In this document: positions 55,774-63,875 of the stretch, in pieces
Layout: each line of letters starts with the position of its first letter
Position numbering within the stretch: position 1 is the stretch's first letter
Notes under the pieces: generated by a model
Told to the model about the DNA's origin: nothing
The model's database searches: none
What the model saw: only the letters and a program-made list of their open reading frames with translations
Program-made: the position numbers and the translations under genes
DNA from: Limnothrix sp. CACIAM 69d
GTDB lineage: Bacteria > Cyanobacteriota > Cyanobacteriia > CACIAM-69d
NCBI GenBank assembly: GCA_001913845.2
Contig: MKGP02000026.1
Location: forward strand, 36,666-100,665
Direction: 5' to 3'
DNA length: 64,000 nt

Positions 55774-55845
55774 AGACAGCATTGGGCGATCGGTTTAGAT
55801 TTGCTGATTAACTGGATCTTAGCTTAATGCCCAATTCTGCCGTAG

Positions 55846-55901
55846 GGTGCGTAGGGCAACGGTTCGCACTTTACGGGAATTGGGTTTATGCCCTACGCAC
55901 C
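55846..55901. repeat. 13-bp inverted repeat (GGTGCGTAGGGCA)
   Basis: GGTGCGTAGGGCA at 55846-55858 is mirrored by TGCCCTACGCACC at 55889-55901. It lies between xisH and the restriction-modification gene. Related words (CACCCTACGC) occur again near 56010. It has the look of a dispersed MITE-like repeat. Confidence 0.75.
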
Positions 55902-56007
55902 GCAATATCGCGGCTCGATCGATCGGGGATTGTCGTTTCGTTGCGGTGGGTGGCGGTGCGTGGAAGATAACCGGGAGATTGTAATTATCAAGATGGCGTT
56001 CTCCCAC

Positions 56008-58887
56008 TCACCCTACGCTTACGGTTCTGATGCAATCGGTGCTGACCCAGGCCGAGCGATCGCCCACCCCAGGCGGCAAACCGGGCCCCACCACCGGCTC
56101 ACCCGATCGCTCGGCCGCCGCCACAGCTTGGTTGAGTTGAAACAGGAAGGCGAGGGGATCGGTGCGATCGTCCCAACCGTAGGCTGCTGCTACCGCCCGA
56201 TCGAGCGCGGCATGGGTCTGGTGCAGCGGCGTATCCCCCGGCTGATCCAAGGTTTTGTACAAATCCCGCAGGCTCCATTGGGCTTCGGCCATCAGGGTTT
56301 CGCGCAACTGGCGTAGGGATCGGGCGGCTTCTGCCACGGCTGTGATTTGGGCGATCGTCACCGTTTGCGGCCAAGGAAAGGTGTCGAAAACGGTGTTGGA
56401 AGTGTAGCGAAAGTCGCCTTTCAAGGTTGAACATTGGCGAGTAAACCATTGCCAATGCAACGAGGATTGCAAAACTCCAAAGGAATAGTCATCATCGAGG
56501 GCAAAAACCTGTAAGGCATCACTGGGCCGAATGGTTGAACTAATGAATGTAAAGATCGGCCGTTTCGTCACTCGGCTGGCCACAATATATCGGTTCAGGG
56601 CTGAAATTTTGTGAATCATCTCATCCCGAGAACGCCAGTATTTCCACCATTTTTGCAAATGACTTTGGCGGGGCCCCGTTGCTTTCTTGGTTTTCGCAAA
56701 TTCATCTTCTGCCAACTGCTTAATCGCTGGATAGACAGTTTGTTTAATGTGTTTCAGCAAGCCGGGATAGGACTTAACCTGATCTAAAGACTGACAGTGG
56801 TTTAAGTCAATAATTGATCGTAGAGACAATAGATCACGATAGCCCAGCAAATCATTACCATTTAGATAAGGGTAAATATAGGCTAGTTCTTTAGCTGATA
56901 GTTTGGCTTGTTGCCTATCAATGAAAAATCCCTCATGGCCGTGGGTTTGACCTTGATAGCAAGCTTGCGATCGCGCATTAGCTTGAATCACGACCGCCTG
57001 AGTCACATCAAACTCGGAACTGAGGGCCGCATGAATCTGAGCAGGATGCTCTGTGCGCCAGGGGCTATCGAGGCGATCGCCTAACTGGGTGATTAGGGTT
57101 TTCTGGCCCGTCCATTCTCCCTTAATCCAGTTAACGATCGACACATGAACCGCCGCTGCCCCTGACCAAACTTGACTGGAAACCGCGTGGGTAATCGTGC
57201 CGCCATTTTGCACAATGTAATCAAGACCGCCTTCGCGGGAATAGTTTTGGCGAATCGTGTTGGTTCCCACCAATCCAGCACGTTGGCCGGGCTTCAGGTG
57301 ATCGTGCGATCGCCGCAACCAATAGACGCAATAATCCGCCCGCCCAGGGATTTCGGGATAGCGATCGCGCAGGGTTTTCACATAGGCGGCTCCCAGTTCC
57401 TGTTGCATTTTATTTTTGGATTGGAAGGGCGGATTACCCACAATCACCTCCGCCGCTGGCCAGGTTTCCAGCATCAAGGCATCCTGTTTACGGATATTTT
57501 GATCCAAAGTATCTAGGGGCAAGGCCGGTTCATTTAGCCCCAGCCGATCGATTGCCACCTTCCGCGCAATCATCAGGGTGACTCGGGCGAGTTCCACCGC
57601 AAAGGGATTAATATCCATCCCAAAAAATTGCAAAGGTGTAATTAAACTCAGCCGCCGGAGTCCTGTTTTTTCTAAAGCAGCAATTTTATCTAACAAAACC
57701 TGTTCAACTTGCTTGAGTTCCTGATAGGCAATATAGAGAAAGTTACCCGAACCGCAAGCTGGATCAAGCACTCGATAACGCGATAGTTCCAGATGTAATT
57801 GATTGAGCTGTTTGAGATCATGAGCCTGTTCGATCGCCTGTTCCCAAGGCTGCACGATCGATGGGCGGATGATCTTCATGATGTCATTTTCAGAGGTGAA
57901 GTGCATCCCTCCCGCGTGGCGATCGCGATCGGTTGTTGTTTGCTCAAAAATATTGCCGAAAATGGCAGGCTGCACCTTTGTCCAATTCTGATCGGCCGCC
58001 ACTTTCAGCAACTTCAACTCATCCCGTTCTAGATGAATTGCCGGAATTTGGGCAAATAATCCACCATTAAAATAATCTGTGCCTTGAAAGCGACCATAGG
58101 GCGTTTTGCCCTGTCGGTTCATTTGGCGAAATAGCCCTTCACACAAAATGTCATAGGTGCTTTCGCCGGGGTCATCGCTGTTTTGAGGCAAGCACCGATC
58201 CAAGCAGTCAGAAAAACGATTGGGCGGCAACAGACCCCGCCCCTGGGCAAACATGGCCAACACACACTGCAACACAAACCGCTGGGCATCGGCTTCGGTG
58301 TAGGGTGGCTTTTTCAGGCGATCGCGCCGGTCACAAAGAGATCGATACAGCAGCCCCATGCGCTGGGCCGCCGTCGCCGTCACCTCCACAATTTGCCCAT
58401 CGCGAAACTTGGGTTTTGCCGCGCCCCGCTCCATAAACCGGAAAGCTTCGGGATGAAACGGCAACTCATCGAGGGCTAACCGCTCAACGGGAATGCTGAC
58501 CGACTGGGTGAGGTCGTAAATCCAAAACTGCTCGAAGTTACAAAGGATGATGTATTGCGGTTGAGGGGTCAGGCGTTGGGCATAGCCCCAGGCTTGGTTG
58601 TAGTGGCGATCGAGATGTCGCTCCGATCGCCGCTTCAGCTCAATCAGCAGCGACCCATCGGGCCAATACAAGTCGGCGTAACCCGTTTGGCCCTTCCGAC
58701 TGCCCTGATCCACCACTTGCTCGATCGTTGCCCCCGCTTGCTTCGTTCCGGCATACCCAAACGCCTGAAAGAACGCCTCCAGAAACGGCCCGCTATTACT
58801 GCGTTCCGTAGCGGCGGGTTGCGACAGGATATAGGTTTGGCAAAAGGTGACAAACTCCTGAAGTCGATCGTGGTTGACTGGCGGCAT
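56008..58887 (-). CDS. MmeI-like type II restriction-modification fusion protein
   Basis: A 959-residue protein joining a nuclease and an adenine methyltransferase. The N-terminal endonuclease has the PD-(D/E)XK site D72...E83-L-K85 in ADLYWPDGSLLIELK. The methyltransferase has motif I LDPACGSGNF (374-383), motif IV GNPPF (484-488), and GRADYCVYWL nearby. About 350 C-terminal residues (from ASRVTKRPIFTFIS on) form the target recognition part. These are features of MmeI/type IIL enzymes, which modify one strand and cut at a distance. No separate methylase or specificity gene is adjacent. It starts at ATG 58887. The catalytic residues look intact. Confidence 0.88.
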   Translation of the reverse strand: MPPVNHDRLQEFVTFCQTYILSQPAATERSNSGPFLEAFFQAFGYAGTKQAGATIEQVVDQGSRKGQTGYADLYWPDGSLLIELKRRSERHLDRHYNQAWGYAQRLTPQPQYIILCNFEQFWIYDLTQSVSIPVERLALDELPFHPEAFRFMERGAAKPKFRDGQIVEVTATAAQRMGLLYRSLCDRRDRLKKPPYTEADAQRFVLQCVLAMFAQGRGLLPPNRFSDCLDRCLPQNSDDPGESTYDILCEGLFRQMNRQGKTPYGRFQGTDYFNGGLFAQIPAIHLERDELKLLKVAADQNWTKVQPAIFGNIFEQTTTDRDRHAGGMHFTSENDIMKIIRPSIVQPWEQAIEQAHDLKQLNQLHLELSRYRVLDPACGSGNFLYIAYQELKQVEQVLLDKIAALEKTGLRRLSLITPLQFFGMDINPFAVELARVTLMIARKVAIDRLGLNEPALPLDTLDQNIRKQDALMLETWPAAEVIVGNPPFQSKNKMQQELGAAYVKTLRDRYPEIPGRADYCVYWLRRSHDHLKPGQRAGLVGTNTIRQNYSREGGLDYIVQNGGTITHAVSSQVWSGAAAVHVSIVNWIKGEWTGQKTLITQLGDRLDSPWRTEHPAQIHAALSSEFDVTQAVVIQANARSQACYQGQTHGHEGFFIDRQQAKLSAKELAYIYPYLNGNDLLGYRDLLSLRSIIDLNHCQSLDQVKSYPGLLKHIKQTVYPAIKQLAEDEFAKTKKATGPRQSHLQKWWKYWRSRDEMIHKISALNRYIVASRVTKRPIFTFISSTIRPSDALQVFALDDDYSFGVLQSSLHWQWFTRQCSTLKGDFRYTSNTVFDTFPWPQTVTIAQITAVAEAARSLRQLRETLMAEAQWSLRDLYKTLDQPGDTPLHQTHAALDRAVAAAYGWDDRTDPLAFLFQLNQAVAAAERSGEPVVGPGLPPGVGDRSAWVSTDCIRTVSVG

Positions 58888-58990
58888 TAGGAATCGCGGA
58901 TGAGCAGATAGGAAAAGGACTGGACAGCCATCCCTATTAAAGCGTTGATTCTCGATGGGGCAAGCGGTTGAGACTTAGCCCACCCCAAAC

Positions 58991-59045
58991 AACGAGAAGC
59001 GATCGAGCCGGGCTTGCCAACACAGCAAACGGCTCGATCGCCTCT
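58991..59045. repeat. 55-bp hairpin repeat, copy 1
   Basis: Nearly identical to 60451-60505. It begins AACGAGAAGCGATCGAGCC and ends GGCTCGATCGCCTCT, so GCGATCGAGCC and GGCTCGATCGC form an 11-bp perfect stem. It lies 54 bp past the stop of the minus-strand Coq4-like gene, in the place of a terminator. Confidence 0.85.
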
Positions 59046-59098
59046 GAAGTTACAACTAATTCATCAGCTCAGGTTTAACTGAAACGGCTGCATGAAAT

Positions 59099-59836
59099 TC
59101 ATGATGAATACTGAATGGGTTGGATATTCAGCTCTGCCTGCCATTGGCTCAGGGGCTTTTCCCATCCCTCTTCCCACTTTTGAGCAAACAGGGGTTGAGC
59201 GGCCTTACCCATTTGAAATCCTTGAGCAATTGCCTCTAGCAAGAGTGGCAATGCTGTTGGTGCCATTAGCGTGCTGGTTATTAAACTGCTAGCCACTACC
59301 ATGCTAGCCAGTGGGTAGGGAAATTGTGGCAGATGAAATGCTTGTAGACCAATTTCACCAATTTCAGAGGGAGCAAATCCAGTCACAATATGCCAAAGAT
59401 CATGGGTTTGGCTCAGGCGCATTTCAACATATTCAGCATCAGATTGGGCAGTCATGCCAGCATGTAAATTGGGATCAAAGCCCTTTTCTTTCATTTCTGC
59501 TGCATAGATATACCCCAGCGAATCAGGAGGCAGGGCCAGGAGGGTTTCTAAATCATGAGCGGGTGGCAGATAGCGCTCACGGATTAAGGCTGCACAAGCT
59601 GGGTTCTGACTGAGGTATTGCGCTGCCAAAGCGTAGGCGGGAGTTTCCAGCAAGCCATCCACTAATTCGCCCACCGTTTTCAGGCTGTTGCTGCCAAGGA
59701 GCATTGCAGTGAATGACTTAAAAATCAGAATCTTTGAAAACAACGACTTCACACCCTGAAACAGGGGATTTAGTGCCGGTGGTTGCATGGAACTGGTCAA
59801 AGAGTCGTTCAATGTTGCTGAATTAAGCGGTTGCAT
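59099..59836 (-). CDS. Coq4-like protein, second copy in the window
   Basis: A 245-residue protein with the full HDxxH-x11-E signature: His145, Asp146, His149 and Glu161 in HDLWHIVTGFAPSEIGE. Flanking blocks (LLETPAYALAAQYLS, LPPDSLGYIYAAEM, GLQAFHLPQFPYPLA) match the Coq4 fold, which is helical and membrane-peripheral. The length is close to eukaryotic COQ4. It is unlike the Coq4-like protein at 24973 outside the motif, so the two are not recent duplicates. The gene sits in an AT-richer accessory patch. ATG 59836. Confidence 0.82.
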   Translation of the reverse strand: MQPLNSATLNDSLTSSMQPPALNPLFQGVKSLFSKILIFKSFTAMLLGSNSLKTVGELVDGLLETPAYALAAQYLSQNPACAALIRERYLPPAHDLETLLALPPDSLGYIYAAEMKEKGFDPNLHAGMTAQSDAEYVEMRLSQTHDLWHIVTGFAPSEIGEIGLQAFHLPQFPYPLASMVVASSLITSTLMAPTALPLLLEAIAQGFQMGKAAQPLFAQKWEEGWEKPLSQWQAELNIQPIQYSS

Positions 59837-60124
59837 AAACAGTAGCTCCAGAGAACTGCAAAGTTAACCCAACCACCTCTCAAAAGAGGGTGAAGTTGCT
59901 GAATAGTCGGGAAAAAGATGGCACTTCTATTCGTTAACTCACGCCCTGGCGGGACAGTGCTTTCAGGGGTGGATCAATTCAGAAAATGAGTATCTCTCAT
60001 GTTTTTAGAATATCAGCAGAATTTTTGTCTTGTCAAGAAAAACATGAGTAAATTTCATTTTTAATCCAGATCGACAGCCGAGAGCAGTCTGAAATCTCAA
60101 GCACGATGACTGGCCCGTTCACTA

Positions 60125-60354
60125 GACCTCTTGCATCAATCAAGAACCTCATCCCAAATCCCGCTCCCAGATCCCTGATTGACTGAAAAAACACTCAAAC
60201 ACTGGGTTGTTCCGTAGGTTGGGTTGAGCTTTGCGAAACCCAACTCGATCACTGCAAGCCTTGTTGCTGTTGGGTTTCGTACCTCAACCCAACCTACGAA
60301 ATGATCGTTAATTAGCCCATCTTGATCAGAGGGGGTTAATTCGTGCAAGAGGTC
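60125..60354. mobile_element. 230-bp MITE with GACCTCTTGCA terminal inverted repeats
   Basis: The left end reads GACCTCTTGCATCAATCAAG; the right end, on the other strand, reads GACCTCTTGCACGAATTAAC. The 11-bp inverted ends are flanked by TA on both sides (60123-60124, 60355-60356), a TA target duplication. The right end shares 17 bp with the IS end at 63876. There is no coding frame inside. An 86-bp hairpin is nested within (60213-60298). Confidence 0.8.
60213..60298. repeat. 86-bp long-hairpin repeat (CGTAGGTTGGGTTGAG)
   Basis: The outer arms CGTAGGTTGGGTTGAG and CTCAACCCAACCTACG (16 bp, perfect) enclose inner arms CGAAACCCAAC and GTTGGGTTTCG (11 bp, perfect). This is a dispersed cyanobacterial repeat type, here inside the MITE. 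Confidence 0.88.
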
Positions 60355-60450
60355 TACTGTCCTACGCTGGCAACTGTGATCAACCATCATGATCTGCGTG
60401 ATTTCAGTCCTGCCTCCACCCGATCGCCCCGAACAGTTCCAACCCCAAAG

Positions 60451-60505
60451 AACGAGAAGCGATCGAGCCAAGGTTGCCAACACAGCAAACAGCTCGATCG
60501 CCTCT
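60451..60505. repeat. 55-bp hairpin repeat, copy 2
   Basis: Copy of 58991-59045 with a few changes near the stem edges (the stem is 10 bp here). It lies 78 bp past the stop of minus-strand glnA, in a terminator-like place. Confidence 0.85.
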
Positions 60506-60582
60506 TAGATTTTGAAGTAACCGGTTGGGTCAGCCAGGGCGATCGGCCCCAGCGCAACCCAGCCCCCTAACTCCGTTGGGAA

Positions 60583-62004
60583 CTAGGCATCGTAGTACAG
60601 CGCGTACTCGTAGGGATGCGGACGCAGGCGCATCGGGTTCACTTCCGCATCCAGCTTGTAGGTGATCCAGTTGTCGATGAAGTCATCGGTGAACACACCC
60701 GAATCGGTCAAGAAGCTGCGATCTTGATCCAGCGCTTCCAGAGCGCCTTCCAGCGAACCGGGGGTCGAAGGAACCTTGCTCAGTTCTTCGGGGCTGAGGT
60801 CGTAGATGTCCACATCCAGCGGTTCGCCCGGATCGATTTCGTTCTTGATCCCGTCGAGGCCCGCCAGCAGCATGGCCGAGAAGGCCAGGTAGGGGTTGGA
60901 GGTTGCGTCGGGGCAACGGAACTCCAGACGCTTGGCCTTGGGGTTCGAGCCGGTCAGCGGAATCCGAATCGAAGCCGATCGGTTACCGGCCGAGTAGGCC
61001 AAGTTCACCGGCGCTTCAAAGCCCGGCACCAAGCGCTTGTAGGAGTTGAGGGTGGGGTTGGTGAAGGCCAACACAGCGGGAGCGTGCTTCAGCAAACCAC
61101 CGATGAAGTTCAGCGCCATCTTGCTCAAGTTGGCATAGCCATCGGGGCTGAAGAACAGGGGCTGGCCGTCCTTCCAAATGGACATGTGGGTGTGCATCCC
61201 GGAGCCGTTGTCGTTAAACAGCGGCTTGGGCATGAAGGTGACGGTTTTACCGTACTTCTTGGCCACGTTCTTGATCACGTACTTGTAGGTCAGTACGTTG
61301 TCAGCGGCGCTGATCAGATCGCTAAACTTCATGCCCAGCTCGCACTGGCCGGCGGTTGCCACTTCGTGGTGATGCTTTTCAATGGGCACGCCACACTTGC
61401 CCATGGTCAGCAGCATTTCGGTACGGATGTCTTGCAGGGTGTCGCTGGGGGCCACGGGGAAGTAGCCGCGCTTGTAGCCAATTTTGTTGCCCAGGTTGCC
61501 GCCTGCTTCAATCCGACCCGAGTTCCACTGAGCTTCTACCGAATCCACATGGTAGAAAGATTCGTGCTCGTTTTGGCCGTAACGAACGTCGTCGAAGATG
61601 AAGAATTCCGGTTCGGGGCCGCAATATACGGTGTCGCCGATGCCGGTGCTTTGCAGGTAACCCAACACGCGAGCCGCGATCGAACGGGGGTCGCGATCGT
61701 ACCACTCGCCGGTACGGGGTTCTTTAATCGAGCAGACCATGCTCAGGGTGGGCACTTCCATGAACGGATCCATCCAGGCGGTGTTGGGATCGGCCACCAT
61801 GGACATGTCGGAAGCTTGGATGCCCTTCCAACCGCGAATGCTGGAACCATCGAAGGCCACGCCCTCGGTGAAGGCTTCTTCGTCGATAAGGCTGCGATGG
61901 AAGGTGCAGTGCTGCCAGATCCCGAAGAGATCGACAAACTTCAGGTCGATCATCTCGATATTTTGGTCTTGAATCATTTTCAAGACATCTTGGGCAGTCG
62001 TCAT
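60583..62004 (-). CDS. glnA: Glutamine synthetase type I
   Basis: A 473-residue glutamine synthetase that makes glutamine from glutamate, ammonium and ATP. Blocks include [52 protein letters not shown] and NRSASIRIP. The length fits GSI. In cyanobacteria it is controlled by NtcA and by inactivating factors (IF7/IF17), whose genes are not seen here. The promoter has a perfect NtcA layout (62137-62178). The start ATG 62004 is in frame with the conserved [13 protein letters not shown]. Confidence 0.98.
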   Translation of the reverse strand: MTTAQDVLKMIQDQNIEMIDLKFVDLFGIWQHCTFHRSLIDEEAFTEGVAFDGSSIRGWKGIQASDMSMVADPNTAWMDPFMEVPTLSMVCSIKEPRTGEWYDRDPRSIAARVLGYLQSTGIGDTVYCGPEPEFFIFDDVRYGQNEHESFYHVDSVEAQWNSGRIEAGGNLGNKIGYKRGYFPVAPSDTLQDIRTEMLLTMGKCGVPIEKHHHEVATAGQCELGMKFSDLISAADNVLTYKYVIKNVAKKYGKTVTFMPKPLFNDNGSGMHTHMSIWKDGQPLFFSPDGYANLSKMALNFIGGLLKHAPAVLAFTNPTLNSYKRLVPGFEAPVNLAYSAGNRSASIRIPLTGSNPKAKRLEFRCPDATSNPYLAFSAMLLAGLDGIKNEIDPGEPLDVDIYDLSPEELSKVPSTPGSLEGALEALDQDRSFLTDSGVFTDDFIDNWITYKLDAEVNPMRLRPHPYEYALYYDA

Positions 62005-62136
62005 GAACGAACTCCTTGAACCTGTTTGTTTAGTCGCTCTTTGGAATAGATGCGAGGCACTGCCCCTCTGTCACGGTTGCGCTTAGAGCAAAACCTAATG
62101 AATGACGCTTACTCGGGGTAGCGCTACATTCGTCAC

Positions 62137-62178
62137 ATCCTAAAGAGAGGCTAGGGCGGTTTTTGTATCAGAAACTAC
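62137..62178 (-). promoter_or_regulatory. NtcA-activated glnA promoter
   Basis: The NtcA box GTATCAGAAACTAC lies at 62165-62178 (GTA-N8-TAC). Read on the minus strand, TAGGAT (62137-62142) follows 22 bp later. GTA-N8-TAC-N22-TAN3T is the class II NtcA-activated promoter layout, about 140 bp before the glnA start. Confidence 0.92.
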
Positions 62179-62404
62179 TATTTCTCTGCTGAGGGGAGAT
62201 ACAAAACTTAGTGCTGAGACTTTGGGCTAGGCGCTGCGGTGTGCGATGATTGAGAGGGCCCGAGCGTCGCCGCAGAAATCCGTTGCACCGTCTGATGTGT
62301 AGCAATTTCAGCCGAGTCCCGGGACGAGTTTAAGACAAGCAGCTTCCTTAATGTAGGCTACTGTCAATATTTCTCTTCGATAAAGACTGTTGGGAGAATC
62401 GCTC

Positions 62405-62914
62405 ATGATGCGCGATGCTGTGACGACTTTAATCAGAAACTATGACATTACGGGTCGCTACCTCGATCGCGACGCAATGGACGACCTGAAGGCCTACTTC
62501 GCGTCGGGTGAAGCTCGGATCAAGGCGGCATCGGTGATTAATGCCAATGCGGCGGATATTGTCAAGCAAGCGGGCTTGGCTTTGTTTGAGGAAGTGCCCG
62601 AGCTGATTCGTCCGGGTGGCAATGCTTACACCACTCGGCGCTATGCGGCTTGTCTGCGGGATATGGACTACTACCTGCGCTATGCCAGCTACGCGATCGT
62701 GGCGGCGGATGCGGATGTGTTGGATGAGCGTGTGCTGAACGGCCTGCGCGAAACCTACAACTCGTTGGGTGTGCCTCCGGCTCCGACGGTGCGCGGCATC
62801 CAAATCATGAAGGATATTGTGAAGTCGCTGGTGACGGCGGCCGGTGTGGATGCCAGCGTGGTGGATGCACCGTTTGATTACATGACCCGTGAACTAAGCG
62901 AGTCGGACATCTAG
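62405..62914 (+). CDS. apcF: Allophycocyanin beta-18 type core subunit (ApcF)
   Basis: A phycobiliprotein of about 169 residues. MRDAVTTLIRNYDITGRYLD is the ApcF start, distinct from ApcB, which begins MQDAIT. GGNAYTTRRYAACLRDMDYYL holds the conserved Asn (72) and the bilin-binding Cys82 (numbered from the MRDAV methionine). It is found in the phycobilisome core near ApcE and assists energy transfer to photosystem II. Two adjacent ATGs exist; GGGAG sits 8 nt before ATG 62405, while homology starts at ATG 62408. It is alone, divergent from glnA. A strong terminator follows. Confidence 0.93.
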   Translation: MMRDAVTTLIRNYDITGRYLDRDAMDDLKAYFASGEARIKAASVINANAADIVKQAGLALFEEVPELIRPGGNAYTTRRYAACLRDMDYYLRYASYAIVAADADVLDERVLNGLRETYNSLGVPPAPTVRGIQIMKDIVKSLVTAAGVDASVVDAPFDYMTRELSESDI

Positions 62915-62945
62915 GATTTTGCCCGATCGGCAAGTCCGGCGAAAC

Positions 62946-62985
62946 ATCGCCCGTGGAGGTTGGGGCCTCTGCGGGCGATTGTTTT
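62946..62985 (+). terminator. Rho-independent terminator of apcF
   Basis: ATCGCCCGTGGAGG (62946-62959) pairs with CCTCTGCGGGCGAT (62966-62979), a 14-bp stem with two wobble positions, followed by TGTTTT. Confidence 0.9.
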
Positions 62986-63082
62986 GGTTGGATGCAGGCT
63001 TGTGGATGTTGGGCGAATGGTTTTGGGTGAATGCTTTCGAGATGCGCGTTGGGATTATTGAGGGTTCGGGATTTCAGGCCGA

Positions 63083-63874
63083 TCAGGAAGTTTCTGGCCC
63101 GATCGCCGCGCCCATTGCCGTCAACAACATAACGATCCCCGCCGCCACAAACAGCCCGGTAAGGCTGATTTCCAACAACGCACCCGAGGCCGCTTGCGAA
63201 AAGGGATCCAAGGCCACCGCCGCAAACATAATCAGACTCATCATGCGCCCCTGCATGTGGAAGGCGGTTTGCTGTTGCAGCCAAGTCATGGCCAACACGC
63301 CCACAATGCCGCCACCGATCCCCATCCCCCCGATCGCGATCGCGGCGAGGGCGGTGCTGTGAACAAAGCCCAGGGCAATTAACCCCAATCCCAAGGCCCC
63401 CGCCAACCAAGCCAGGGGCGTTTTGAGGTTGGAGATCGCGCTGAGCTGCCCCGCAATCACCACGCCCAGCAGGGCCCCCACGCCGTAGGCAGCCTGAAGC
63501 GATCCAAAGGTGGTGGCGTTGCCCTGGAGGCGCACGGTCACCAGTTGGGCCACACCAATCACGATCGGCCCCAGGATGGCAAAGTTAATGGCCGCAATCA
63601 GCAGCAACCCGATCCGAATGTCCGATCGCTGCCAGGCATAGCGCAACCCTTCGCCAATTTCGGCGGCCAGGGCTTGTTTGGGCACTGCCTGAGCGGCCTG
63701 GAGCGATCGCCCGGGAGCCTTGGGTTGCACCAGAAACATGCAAAGACTGCCGAGCAACAGCAACAGGGCATTGAGGGTAAAAGTTGCCGTCAGCCCCACA
63801 GCCCCGATCGCCAAGCCCGCCGCCGCCGGCCCCACCACATTCGTAATCTGTTCGCTGCCTTGCATCCAAGCATT
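63083..63874 (-). pseudogene. MFS transporter, 5' end cut off by an insertion sequence
   Basis: About 260 residues match the second half of a major facilitator superfamily permease, with at least seven hydrophobic helices (AIGAVGLTATFTLNALLLLLG, LLLIAAINFAILGPIVIGVAQL, AIAIGGMGIGGGIVG, LTGLFVAAGIVML). Complete members have about 400-420 residues. Upstream of MQGSEQ the frame continues N-A-W and then meets the IS terminal repeat GGTC at 63876, so the first part is missing. The truncated protein is probably non-functional. Confidence 0.82.
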
Positions 63875-63875
63875 A

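Noticed and set aside
60616..62019. Long plus-strand open frame opposite glnA
   Set aside because: It is an antisense shadow caused by codon bias in glnA; glnA itself is certain over its full length.
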